Assembly: GCA_029550985.1 (NCBI GenBank)
Contig: JAKPGH010000037.1
Span: 1-7,917, forward strand
Reading direction: 5' to 3'
Origin: Bacillota bacterium
GTDB taxonomy: Bacteria; Bacillota; Clostridia; Oscillospirales; Ruminococcaceae
Length of the DNA stretch: 7,917 nt
The first letter of the stretch is position 1. Every line of letters begins with the position of its first letter. The notes under the pieces are model-generated. The model was not told the origin of the DNA. It made no database searches and was given only the letters and a program-made list of their open reading frames with translations. This document shows, one piece after another, positions 1 through 6,378 of this stretch. Position numbers and translations under genes: made by a program.

Positions 1-260
1 GCGGCGGACAAATTCGCGAGCTCGCCGGCGATGCGGGCGATGTGGGAGGCGTCCGCCTTGGTTGCCAGCGCGTCGGCGGAGGCTTTGTCCTCTAAAGCGG
101 CGGACAAATTCGCCAGCTCCCCGTCGATGCGGGCGATGTGGGAAGCGTCCGCCTTGGTTGCCAGCGCGTCGACGGAGGCTTTGCCCTCCAAAGCGGCGGA
201 CAAATTCGCCAGATCCCCGTCGATGCGGGTGATGTGGGAGGCGTCCGCCTTGGTTGCCAG
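1..260 (-). repeat. 96-bp tandem repeat (32-residue units) inside the tail-fibre-like gene
   Basis: The units are 260-165, 164-69 and 68-1 (the last cut by the window edge). Each begins LATKADASHI and continues with RIDG, LANLSAALE and KAS. Units 1 and 2 differ at four of 32 residues; unit 3 differs from unit 2 at one of its visible residues. Decayed relatives lie upstream in the same protein: residues 164-186 (KADISEIQRID...) and 197-215 (SDIARLEAAI...). The array therefore appears to have grown by recent unit duplication toward the C-terminus. The true copy number is unknown because the array leaves the window. Confidence 0.9.
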
Positions 261-893
261 CGTTTGGTTAATGGACACAATGGCGGCTTCCAGCCGGGCA
301 ATGTCCGAGGGGTCCAGCTCTCCGTCGCCGCCGAGCCCGGCAATGGCGTTTTGCAAATCAGTGATGGCGGCGTCAATGCGCTGAATTTCCGAAATATCTG
401 CCTTCTGCTCTTCCGCATTATCCAGCCGCAGGGAAAGGGTGTCCAGGGTTTGGCTCAGCTCCTCCACCACCGAGAGGTTTGCTTTGCCGGCGTTGAGACT
501 TTGGACGCTGCTTTCCAACACCTCCAGCGTCTCGTCCATCCGCTGCAGTTCCTGAGCCGAGGCTTTCTCCTCCGCCAGAATGAGGATGTTTTCCATCAGA
601 ATGTTGGCGTTGTCTGGGCTCCAGGCGTGGTAGATAAACTCTCCCGCCGGCCAGTCAGCGGCGGTGGTACCCAGGCGCCCTCGCTGGCAGCCGGTAAGCT
701 TGCCTTCTTCCACGTCAATGCCGGTGTAGAGAATGGTTTCGGCGTTGGCTTCTGTTCCAACCGTGACAAAGTTGGGGGGAGGGGGGAACAGGGAAACATG
801 GGTGACGGCGATGTCGGAGTCGGTGGACGAAAGGTCTTGGGCTAACTGCACCGTCACCGGATTGTTGGCGGGATACATAGGCTTGAGCGGCAT
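1..893 (-). CDS. Phage tail-fibre/appendage-like protein with coiled-coil repeats (C-terminus off the window)
   Basis: The frame is open from ATG at 893 to the left edge: 297 full codons, no stop. The start is set by AGGAGG at 900-905, six bases upstream. Residues 1 to about 100 form a compact domain (NFVTVGTEANAETILYTG at 41-58, then GCQRGRLGTTAADWPAG at 68-84) resembling the N-terminal attachment domain of tail appendage proteins in clostridial prophages; this is recognition from memory, not a search. From about residue 105 the chain is polar/hydrophobic heptad-like helix, probably a trimeric coiled-coil shaft, ending in near-identical 32-residue repeats from residue 212. There is no signal peptide or membrane segment. 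No other phage structural gene is in view; only the divergent XRE regulator adjoins it. It could be the edge of a prophage, a tailocin fibre or a domesticated orphan. The coding frame is certain; the phage role is likely. Confidence 0.75.
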   Translation of the reverse strand, partial: MPLKPMYPANNPVTVQLAQDLSSTDSDIAVTHVSLFPPPPNFVTVGTEANAETILYTGIDVEEGKLTGCQRGRLGTTAADWPAGEFIYHAWSPDNANILMENILILAEEKASAQELQRMDETLEVLESSVQSLNAGKANLSVVEELSQTLDTLSLRLDNAEEQKADISEIQRIDAAITDLQNAIAGLGGDGELDPSDIARLEAAIVSINQTLATKADASHITRIDGDLANLSAALEGKASVDALATKADASHIARIDGELANLSAALEDKASADALATKADASHIARIAGELANLSA

Positions 894-911
894 ACAAAAC
901 CTCCTGTTGAC

Positions 912-923
912 ATTTACGTAAAT
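912..923. promoter_or_regulatory. Operator-like palindrome 1 (ATTTACGTAAAT)
   Basis: A perfect 12-bp palindrome sits just upstream of the ribosome binding site of the tail-fibre-like gene, in its predicted leader. Its ATTTACGTA half recurs at 934-942, 22 bp away, so the two are on about the same helical face. It is a likely site for the adjacent XRE protein or another dimeric regulator. Confidence 0.5.
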
Positions 924-934
924 ATTGAGTAAAA

Positions 935-963
935 TTTACGTATATACGTAACATCAATATACT
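935..963 (+). promoter_or_regulatory. Candidate promoter of the XRE regulator gene
   Basis: TTTACG (935-940) and TATACT (958-963) are separated by 17 bases. The -35 box and most of the spacer lie inside the 16-bp palindrome at 936-951, the classic layout for autorepression. The resulting leader would be about 65 bases. This rests on consensus similarity only. Confidence 0.45.
936..951. promoter_or_regulatory. Operator-like palindrome 2 (TTACGTATATACGTAA)
   Basis: A perfect 16-bp palindrome with two TACGTA cores eight bases apart. It overlaps the putative -35 box and spacer of the XRE promoter and the expected start region of the divergent tail-gene transcript, so a single bound dimer could control both directions. 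It is the best operator candidate in the spacer. Confidence 0.6.
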
Positions 964-985
964 ATGTCAGCAGAGCCCAAGTCAA
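956..985 (-). promoter_or_regulatory. Candidate promoter of the tail-fibre-like gene
   Basis: On the minus strand TTGACT (985-980) is followed after 18 bases by TATATT (961-956). TAGTAT (964-959) is an alternative -10 with a 15-base spacer. The expected transcription start falls in or beside the TACGTATATACGTA palindrome, where a bound repressor would block it. This rests on consensus similarity only. Confidence 0.5.
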
Positions 986-992
986 TGGGGTT

Positions 993-1010
993 TTTACGTA
1001 TTTGGGTAAA
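993..1010. promoter_or_regulatory. Operator-like site 3 (TTTACGTATTTGGGTAAA)
   Basis: An imperfect inverted repeat, TTTAC and GTAAA around 8 bases. It shares the TTTACGTA half with sites 1 and 2 and keeps the arm spacing of site 2. It lies between the putative tail-gene -35 box and the XRE start codon. It is weaker than site 2 and may be a secondary site. Confidence 0.4.
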
Positions 1011-1033
1011 GCCATTTCAAAGGTAGGTGCCGT

Positions 1034-1405
1034 ATGGAAGGGCTGTATCGGAGAATTGAGGAATTGTGCCGGCTGGAGGGACTCAATATCACCCAGATGT
1101 GCCGGCTGGCGGGGGTAAGCCGCGGGGCGCTGACCGATTTAAAGTCCGGACGCAAGGCGGGGCTGTCGGCGGCGACTCTGACCAAGTTGTCGGAATTTTT
1201 CGGCGTTTCGGTGGATTATCTGTTGGGGGGAACGCCGGAGGGGGCGGTGGTGAAAAAGCGGGAGGAGCAGGAGGATTTGGATTTGCTGAAAGCCTATTTT
1301 CTCCGAAAAACCGGACGCCTGCCCACGTTGGAGGAACTAAAGGGTTTGGAGGACTATGTGGAAATTTATCTAAAAAGCTTGGGGTTTTCCGCCTCAAGGC
1401 CATAG
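1034..1405 (+). CDS. XRE/Cro-type HTH transcriptional regulator
   Basis: A 123-residue DNA-binding protein. Residues 4-66 form the helix-turn-helix domain: NITQMCRLAGVSRGALTDLK (18-37) covers the two core helices, and LTKLSEFFGVSVDYLLGG (49-66) is the typical closing segment of the family. Residues 70-123 are a charged, probably helical tail with no recognisable sensor or protease domain. ATG at 1034 is preceded by a modest GGTAGG element at 1022-1027. The gene is divergent from the phage tail-like gene and shares its operator-rich spacer, which argues that it represses itself and that gene. It converges with the LLM oxidoreductase gene at 1464, so it could instead regulate the metabolic cluster, but no matching palindrome was noticed near those genes. 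The family is sure; the target is inferred. Confidence 0.9.
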   Translation: MEGLYRRIEELCRLEGLNITQMCRLAGVSRGALTDLKSGRKAGLSAATLTKLSEFFGVSVDYLLGGTPEGAVVKKREEQEDLDLLKAYFLRKTGRLPTLEELKGLEDYVEIYLKSLGFSASRP

Positions 1406-1410
1406 ACAAA

Positions 1411-1441
1411 ACAAAAAGGGGAATACCTTGGTATTCCCCTT
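1411..1441 (-). terminator. Intrinsic terminator at the end of the metabolic cluster
   Basis: AAGGGGAATAC (1416-1426) pairs with GTATTCCCCTT (1431-1441): an 11-bp stem with a CTTG loop. Read on the minus strand the hairpin runs into a T-rich tail (TTTTTGT) and lies 22 bases after the stop of the LLM gene at 1464. On the plus strand only TTA follows, so it is at best a weak terminator for the XRE gene. Confidence 0.8.
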
Positions 1442-1463
1442 AGGCGACGGAATTTCAGTGGCC

Positions 1464-2489
1464 TTATTTCTTTTGAAAGAATGGCATCACTTCCTCGGCA
1501 AAGCGGTGCATCTGCTCCTTGGTGTCTTCCAGAGAGTTTCCGGCAAACACCAGGGCGGCAAAATGGGTGACACCGGCGTCAATATAGTCTTGAATGCGCT
1601 GGGCCACTTCTTGCGGGGAGCCGATGATTCGCCGCTCGGCGTAGTTGGCGATATCCTTTCCTTTGTAGGTGGTGTTTTGCAACGAAAGGCTGTGCCGGTA
1701 ATGCTGGCTGTTTTGGTAGGCGGCGTGGGCCTCCTCGTGGGTTTTCTTGATGCAGATGCCAAACTGGGGAGCAATGTCGATTTCGTCCAGGCTCCGGCCC
1801 TGCTTTTCGCACTCATAGCCGATTTGCTCAACGGCCTGGCGGACTTCCTCCACCTTCAGGCCTGCGGGAAGCCATCCGGTTCCGTATTTGGCCACCCGCC
1901 CATAGCTCATGGTGGAGTTGCCCCCAAAATAAAGGGGGAAGGGGTTTTGAAGCGGCTTGGGGAAGCATTTGAGGTCGCGCACCGAGTAGTACTTTCCCTC
2001 ATGGGTGACGTTGTCTTCGGTAAAGATGCGGTGCAGCAGCTGAACGCTCTCTTCCAGCATCTCTCCCCGGTTGATACCTGCGGCATCCCGGCCGTACTGG
2101 GCTTCAAACTCCTCCCGATAGGCGCCGATTCCCACGCCCAGCCGCACTCGGCCGCCCGAAAGGTGGTCCAACGTGGCAACCTCTTTCGCTACGTTGACCG
2201 GGTGACGGAAGGGCAGCACCAGCAACGCGGTGCAGAGCAGCAGGTGGGTGGTGTGTTCGGCAATGGCGGCCAGTTCGACGAGAGGGGCATAGTAGCGGGG
2301 ATAATCGCCAAACTTTTGATAGACATATTCCTGGGTTTGGATGTGGTCGTTGCCCCAGACCGAATCAAACCCAAGGCGTTCGGCCAGCACCGAAATTTCC
2401 ACTACCTCCCGGGCAGAAGAATAGGGGATGGGGTACATCAGGCCTTCGGTGCCCGTTGCAATGCCCAGCCCAAAACGGATTCGTTTCAT
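1464..2489 (-). CDS. LLM-class flavin/F420-dependent oxidoreductase (copy A)
   Basis: A 341-residue luciferase-like monooxygenase (LLM) TIM barrel, probably cytoplasmic; members use FMN or coenzyme F420 to oxidise or reduce small organic substrates. Family signatures: FDSVWGNDH (41-49), RHPVNVAKEVATLDHLSGGR (95-114), then LGVGIGAYREEF (117-128), KPLQNPFPLYFGG (178-190) and a closing VAQRIQDYIDAGVTHF (295-310). The start is ATG at 2489, with AAGGAGG seven bases upstream; an upstream extension of the frame to 2654 runs through a terminator and the permease end and was rejected. It is the last gene of the cluster, separated from the permease by a strong terminator with no room for its own conventional promoter, so expression probably depends on read-through or a promoter inside the permease gene. 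Substrate and cofactor are unknown. It differs clearly from the LLM protein at 4147-5142, so it is not a recent duplicate. Confidence 0.88.
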   Translation of the reverse strand: MKRIRFGLGIATGTEGLMYPIPYSSAREVVEISVLAERLGFDSVWGNDHIQTQEYVYQKFGDYPRYYAPLVELAAIAEHTTHLLLCTALLVLPFRHPVNVAKEVATLDHLSGGRVRLGVGIGAYREEFEAQYGRDAAGINRGEMLEESVQLLHRIFTEDNVTHEGKYYSVRDLKCFPKPLQNPFPLYFGGNSTMSYGRVAKYGTGWLPAGLKVEEVRQAVEQIGYECEKQGRSLDEIDIAPQFGICIKKTHEEAHAAYQNSQHYRHSLSLQNTTYKGKDIANYAERRIIGSPQEVAQRIQDYIDAGVTHFAALVFAGNSLEDTKEQMHRFAEEVMPFFQKK

Positions 2490-2515
2490 AGCACATCCTC
2501 CTTGGGAACTCTGAT

Positions 2516-2548
2516 AAAAAAACCAAGGGAGAAACACCCTTGGTTTTT
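2516..2548 (-). terminator. Intrinsic terminator between permease and LLM copy A
   Basis: AAAAACCAAGGG (2518-2529) pairs with CCCTTGGTTTTT (2537-2548) around a 7-base loop, and on the minus strand ends in a seven-T run (2522-2516). It lies 27 bases after the permease stop and about 27 bases before the next start codon. It would stop most permease transcripts and set a lower level for the last gene, or act as an attenuator if something prevents its folding. The A/T flanks are symmetrical, so it could also work in the other direction. Confidence 0.85.
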
Positions 2549-2575
2549 GGATGGTGTATGGCGACAACAGTAGGG

Positions 2576-3994
2576 TTACTTTGCCGAAGCAGTAAGTTTG
2601 GCTTCGGCTTCCATAACCTCTTTGGTCACCTCGGCAGCGGTAGGAATGACCCAAATTTCGCCCTGCTCAGGAGTGATTTGGTCAAGGTCCTTGCCTTTGT
2701 GCAGGTTAAGGGCCACGTCAAAAATATAGTAGAAGATGATGTAGCTGACAAAGCCCAGGAAGATGGCGGTTACAGCGGGAATGGCGGAGGAGGTCATCTG
2801 GGAGCCAAAGCCCGCCACTGCCCAGGCCAACCAGCCGGAAAGGCGGAAATGCTTAGGAACAAAGAAGCGGGTACTGCGGTTCAGAATAAGGTAGTGGGCA
2901 ATCATCATGCCGGCCAGAGGACCGCAAAGGGATCCGGTGAAGGAAAGCCAGGCGGCAAAGTTGGAGGCGATTCCCATAAAGGAAACTGCTACCGCAATCA
3001 GAACGCAGATGATGGTCCAGACGGGCTTGGGAATATTTTTTCCCAGAATTTTGGAGGAGTTGGTAAAGGCAAGAGAAGCAGAGTAGATGTTGTTGTCGGT
3101 AGTGGTCCACAGAGCAAGGCCCAGAATCAGCACAGCGGGAACTAAAAGGCCCAGGTTGCTGAACACAATGGCCAGGTTGGGACTTCCAGCTGCAATGGCC
3201 GCCACAACGGCAATCAGCTCAAACAAACCGGAGCCGCAGATGTAGCCAATCACAGCGCCACCCCAAACATGTGATGCTTTTTTACTGTAGCGCGTAAGGT
3301 CTGCGGCCATGCCGGCTCCTGCAACCCAGGTGGCAACTGCTGCACCCATGGCGGTGATAAAAGGAATGGTAGTTTGGGGAGTCCAGCTGGTCAGTGCTGC
3401 AATACCACCCTGGCGCATGGCCATGATAAAAGCAAGGGAAGCAAGCGCCCACAGGGCGGGTCCTGCCACTTTGGAGAGAATTTCCAAGCCTTTAAAGCCA
3501 TTGATGGAAGTCAGGGTGATGCAGGCTGCAAAAATAAGAGTAGCAAGCCATTTGGGGAACCAGGGAAGAAGCTGGGACAGGGTGTTGGTAAAGGAGTCGA
3601 TGAGGACACCAATAAAGCTCATGGCCGAAATACCGCGAATCACAGCCGAAAAGGTAGAGCTGGTAGTGCCAAACATAGCTTCAAACAGCTGGTAGGTGGT
3701 GCGTCCCGAGCGGAACCCAATGATACCGCATAGGCCGCCAATGACTACCAGCAATCCGTTGCCCAGCAAAACAGCCAAAACCGCCTGCGGTAAAGTGGAG
3801 CCAGCTGCAATGGTTCCACCGGTCATAAAGGCCGAAAGGCTGATGCACCAACCAACCCATACCATTGCTGTACCGTAAAAGCCCCGACGTTTGTTGAGAG
3901 GTACAGCTTCCGTGGCATAGTCATGCATGAGGGAACTTTGCTCGTTCAGATCAATACCCAATTGCTCTACAGTTTGGTTTTTGCTCTCATCCAT
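2576..3994 (-). CDS. NCS1-family nucleobase permease (CodB-like)
   Basis: A 472-residue integral membrane transporter with about 12 hydrophobic segments between residues 40 and 430. It matches the nucleobase:cation symporter-1 family (cytosine, allantoin and hydantoin uptake). The closest resemblance I can see is to CodB: WTTTDNNIYSASL (296-308) corresponds to WTTNDNALYASGL of E. coli CodB, and ADLTRYSKKA (231-240) to its ADFVRFGRNA. MTGGTIAAGSTLPQAVLAVL (57-76) is the conserved TM1-TM2 region. A soluble N-terminal arm of about 35 residues and a longer C-terminal tail (from about 431) extend past CodB. The start is ATG at 3994, with AAAGAGG shortly upstream. It probably imports the substrate of the surrounding hydrolases and redox enzymes. 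NCS1 substrates cannot be read from sequence alone; cytosine is only one option, and no cytosine deaminase is in view. Confidence 0.92.
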   Translation of the reverse strand: MDESKNQTVEQLGIDLNEQSSLMHDYATEAVPLNKRRGFYGTAMVWVGWCISLSAFMTGGTIAAGSTLPQAVLAVLLGNGLLVVIGGLCGIIGFRSGRTTYQLFEAMFGTTSSTFSAVIRGISAMSFIGVLIDSFTNTLSQLLPWFPKWLATLIFAACITLTSINGFKGLEILSKVAGPALWALASLAFIMAMRQGGIAALTSWTPQTTIPFITAMGAAVATWVAGAGMAADLTRYSKKASHVWGGAVIGYICGSGLFELIAVVAAIAAGSPNLAIVFSNLGLLVPAVLILGLALWTTTDNNIYSASLAFTNSSKILGKNIPKPVWTIICVLIAVAVSFMGIASNFAAWLSFTGSLCGPLAGMMIAHYLILNRSTRFFVPKHFRLSGWLAWAVAGFGSQMTSSAIPAVTAIFLGFVSYIIFYYIFDVALNLHKGKDLDQITPEQGEIWVIPTAAEVTKEVMEAEAKLTASAK

Positions 3995-4146
3995 AATAAC
4001 ACCTCTTTCTACACATTCTCTAACTACGCCTTGCAGCAGGGCGCACTGCTACCTCTTTATTGACGGGGAAAGCAATGTCTTTCCGCGTAACAACCTCCTC
4101 ATTGCGAGACGTTTATAACCGGGGTAAGTATCCAAATGTACAGACT
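3995..4146 (-). other. 152-nt gap between LLM copy B and the permease
   Basis: This is the only long spacer within the metabolic cluster. On the minus strand it holds two short hairpins (CTTTCC/GGAAAG arms at 4067-4084 and AGCAG/CTGCT arms at 4035-4050), neither with a T run, so no terminator is seen after LLM copy B. A free AGGAGG (4099-4094) has no start codon at proper distance. A possible weak permease promoter is TGTACA (4142-4137) with TATAAA (4117-4112), but its spacer is 19 bases. A 17-codon ATG frame at 4102-4049 lacks a ribosome binding site and is not called. The permease is either on the same transcript or has its own weak promoter. Confidence 0.4.
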
Positions 4147-5142
4147 TTAATCCATCAGGTATTTTTTTATGTTTTCAATGCACTCCGCAGGGGTGCAGAC
4201 CCCGGGCGCTTCAAAGATGACCGGCATATCCACCCCGGCTTCGATGTATTCTTCGATGCGGCGGCGGCATTCGTCGGGGTTGCCTGCCACCACCAAAGTG
4301 TCCACCATCTGGTTGGTAACCGGCAGCGTGGGCTTTTCGCCCTTCATAAAGGCCTGCTGGAAATGAGTCAATACCTCAGGGTCCAACCCGGAGGTGGTGA
4401 GGATTGGCTTTGGACCGTGAAGACCCATGTAGCGGGCCACGGCGCCTTTGGCCTGCTCCTTGGCGGTGGCGCTGTCTTGGTGGATGTAGGTGGGCAGGTA
4501 GGCGGCAATTTTAATTTCCGAAGGGTCCCGCCCCGCACGACGCGCACCGGCGGCAATCTTTTCTCTGGCGTACTTGACATAGGCGATGGGGGAACCGGCA
4601 GAGAGCAGAACTCCGTCGGACACCTCGCCTGCCAGTTCCAAAGCGCGGTCTCCCTTCACGCCCATGTAGATGGGCTGATTGGGGCGCAGAGGGGTGTTGC
4701 TGAGCTTTACCTTGCCGGTTTTAAAATACTCCCCGGAAAACTCGATTTCCTCTCCCGAAAGAAGCCCTTTCATAATTTGCACGCATTCTTTGGTGGCGGT
4801 AATGGGTTTGACGTAGGGGATACCGGCCTGAATTTCCATCCAGCGCTTGTTGCTGGCGCCAAGGGCGATTATCATCCGGCCGCCGGATACTTCGTCCACC
4901 GTGGCGGCTTCCATGGCGGCCAAGGTGGGGTGGCGGGTATAGGGATTGATGACGCCGATGCCAATCTGAATTTTGCTGGTGGCCATGGCGCAGGCCGCCG
5001 CTAAGGAAAATCCGCCCGCCTCAAAGTAGTCCTCGGCAATCCATACCGATTCCAGGTCCGCTTCTTCTGCCATCTTTACCAGCTTGATGGTTTCGGTGGC
5101 GGTATAAATACCGGAAAAGCCAAAACTAAGCCTTTGCTTCAT
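4147..5142 (-). CDS. LLM-class oxidoreductase, Mer-like (copy B)
   Basis: A 331-residue LLM TIM barrel. Its pattern resembles the F420-dependent methylenetetrahydromethanopterin reductase (Mer) branch: ETIKLVKMAEEADLESVWIA (17-36), IQIGIGVINPYTRHP (58-72), TVDEVSGGRMIIALG (81-95), then PIYMGVKGDRALELAGEVSDG (157-177, shortened form PIYMG...ELAGEVSDG). Mer itself belongs to methanogen C1 metabolism, and nothing else of that pathway is visible here, so it is better named a Mer-like enzyme of unknown substrate using F420 or FMN. The start is ATG at 5142, with GGGAGG at 5150-5155. It begins 19 bases after the stop of the upstream M24 gene, so the two are very likely co-transcribed. The family is sure; the cofactor is open, although the F420:NADP oxidoreductase homologue three genes upstream favours F420. 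Confidence 0.87.
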   Translation of the reverse strand: MKQRLSFGFSGIYTATETIKLVKMAEEADLESVWIAEDYFEAGGFSLAAACAMATSKIQIGIGVINPYTRHPTLAAMEAATVDEVSGGRMIIALGASNKRWMEIQAGIPYVKPITATKECVQIMKGLLSGEEIEFSGEYFKTGKVKLSNTPLRPNQPIYMGVKGDRALELAGEVSDGVLLSAGSPIAYVKYAREKIAAGARRAGRDPSEIKIAAYLPTYIHQDSATAKEQAKGAVARYMGLHGPKPILTTSGLDPEVLTHFQQAFMKGEKPTLPVTNQMVDTLVVAGNPDECRRRIEEYIEAGVDMPVIFEAPGVCTPAECIENIKKYLMD

Positions 5143-5161
5143 AAGATTTTATCCTCCCGTT

Positions 5162-6355
5162 TTAGGCTCGCGCGGGGATATAAATCAACCCGGGGTCGTG
5201 TTTGGTCAGGCGGCGGGAACCGTGGGACGTTACTTCCACCATGTATTCGACCTGTATGCCGAAAGTGTCGTACAGATAGTAGGGAGTTTCGATGCAGAGC
5301 ACCATCCCCTCTTCCAGAAGGGTGCGGTTGGAGGCGGTGATGGTAGGGTTGTCGTTGATGAGCATACCGATGCCGTGGCCGACATGATGGCGGTAGTAAT
5401 CCGGGATTCCCTTTTGCACCGCCAAAACAGCTGCGCGGTAAAGCTCACTGACCATAACACCCGGCTTGATGACGCGCTCCATCTCCAAAACACCGTCCAG
5501 GATATAGGAGTAGAGGGATTCGATTTTATGGTTTCGTTTGCCCACAATGGCGGTGCGAGCAAGGTCGGAACAGAAAAACCGGTGGCTTGCGCCAAAGTCA
5601 AACCGCAAAATAGAGCCGTCCTGCACTTTTTGCTCTGGGGTGGAGCAGGTGTCGGAATAGGAGGAGCGCCGGTCAGCCGTCGCCGTAATAAAGTAGCCGT
5701 TTCCCCCTCGCTTGGCAACCTCCGCCCGGTAGATGCGGTCCATCTCCCATTCGGAGGTCCCTATCGTTACCTGCTCCAGCATGGCAAGGAGGGATTCTTC
5801 CGCCATATGGGCCGCCTGCTCCAGCAAAGCGATTTCCTCGGGATGTTTAATCTGGCGCACCTGTTCCAACAACGAAAGGGCGGGAACAATCTGATGCTGG
5901 GGGAATTCCGCCCGCAGCCGTTCCCATGTTTGGATGGGTGTGCGCAATTCGTCCAGGGCAATCTTTAAGGGGCCATGGCCAGCTTTTCTGATGGCGTCTG
6001 CTAAGGCGTCTCCCGCCGATTCGTAGATGCGCTGTGTTTTTTCGTTAAGAATTTCCGCCGTTTTGCTGTGAGGGTCCACCGCAAAGCGGAAGGCGCCGAA
6101 ACAGTGGAGCTCGGCGTGGGGGAGCGCTTCGATGGCCGTTGGGGCATCCACCATGGAGTTGACCAGAATGATGCTGTCCTTGGCTGGAATATAAACGCCA
6201 TAAGCCTGTGTTTTGGCGTGGTAGGTGGCCCCCAGGGCGGTAAACCCGGTAAGGTAGAGGATATGTTCCGGCAAGGAGGCAATGAGCACATCCACTCCCT
6301 GCTGCTCCATGGCGGTGCGGATTCGCTGCTGGCGAAATTCTTGCAGTGCTTTCAA
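5162..6355 (-). CDS. M24-family metallohydrolase, atypical (creatinase/prolidase fold)
   Basis: A 397-residue protein of the two-domain 'pita-bread' family. The N-terminal creatinase-like domain spans about 1-160 (VDVLIASLPEHILYLTGF at 21-38) and the catalytic domain about 170-390. All five metal ligands can be placed: D253 and D264 (RFDFG...FFCSDLART), H327 (HHVGHGIGM), E356 (LCIETPYY) and E370 (IQVEYMVEV). The His normally found some 15-20 residues before the first Asp in prolidases (as in LPHH of its neighbour) is missing; SSYSDTCSTPEQ (231-242) stands there. The usual RIED is VEYM. These features point away from a Xaa-Pro dipeptidase and toward non-peptidase M24 enzymes such as creatinase or ectoine hydrolase. 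The start is TTG at 6355, chosen because AAGGAGG lies about eight bases upstream; the next ATG, at 6310, has none. It sits 23 bases after the other M24 gene. Confidence 0.88.
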   Translation of the reverse strand: MKALQEFRQQRIRTAMEQQGVDVLIASLPEHILYLTGFTALGATYHAKTQAYGVYIPAKDSIILVNSMVDAPTAIEALPHAELHCFGAFRFAVDPHSKTAEILNEKTQRIYESAGDALADAIRKAGHGPLKIALDELRTPIQTWERLRAEFPQHQIVPALSLLEQVRQIKHPEEIALLEQAAHMAEESLLAMLEQVTIGTSEWEMDRIYRAEVAKRGGNGYFITATADRRSSYSDTCSTPEQKVQDGSILRFDFGASHRFFCSDLARTAIVGKRNHKIESLYSYILDGVLEMERVIKPGVMVSELYRAAVLAVQKGIPDYYRHHVGHGIGMLINDNPTITASNRTLLEEGMVLCIETPYYLYDTFGIQVEYMVEVTSHGSRRLTKHDPGLIYIPARA

Positions 6356-6378
6356 ACCGCGTTCCTCCTTCGTCCCGG

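Noticed and set aside
1..260. The regular 96-bp repeats as a CRISPR array or non-coding repeat
   Set aside because: The units are contiguous, without variable spacers, are a multiple of three and keep an open coding frame.
138..845. 235-codon plus-strand open frame opposite the tail-fibre-like gene
   Set aside because: It is the antisense of a repetitive GC-rich coding region. The minus frame has a strong ribosome binding site, a recognisable N-terminal domain and matching protein repeats; the plus frame has none of these.
1428..2573. 381-codon plus-strand open frame opposite LLM copy A
   Set aside because: It starts inside a terminator stem, lacks a ribosome binding site and mirrors a clear LLM-family gene.
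2490..2654. N-terminal extension of LLM copy A to a start at 2654
   Set aside because: The extra 55 codons run through the permease 3' end and a terminator hairpin. The ATG at 2489 has a perfect AAGGAGG and begins at the family's usual N-terminus.
4049..4102. 17-codon minus-strand frame as a leader peptide
   Set aside because: There is no ribosome binding site before its ATG, no run of regulatory codons and no attenuator hairpin after it.
4060..5004. 314-codon plus-strand open frame opposite LLM copy B
   Set aside because: Antisense shadow of a well-conserved gene; its protein shows no family pattern.
4147..5142. Calling LLM copy B a true methylenetetrahydromethanopterin reductase
   Set aside because: Similarity is at the family level and no other methanopterin-pathway gene is visible.
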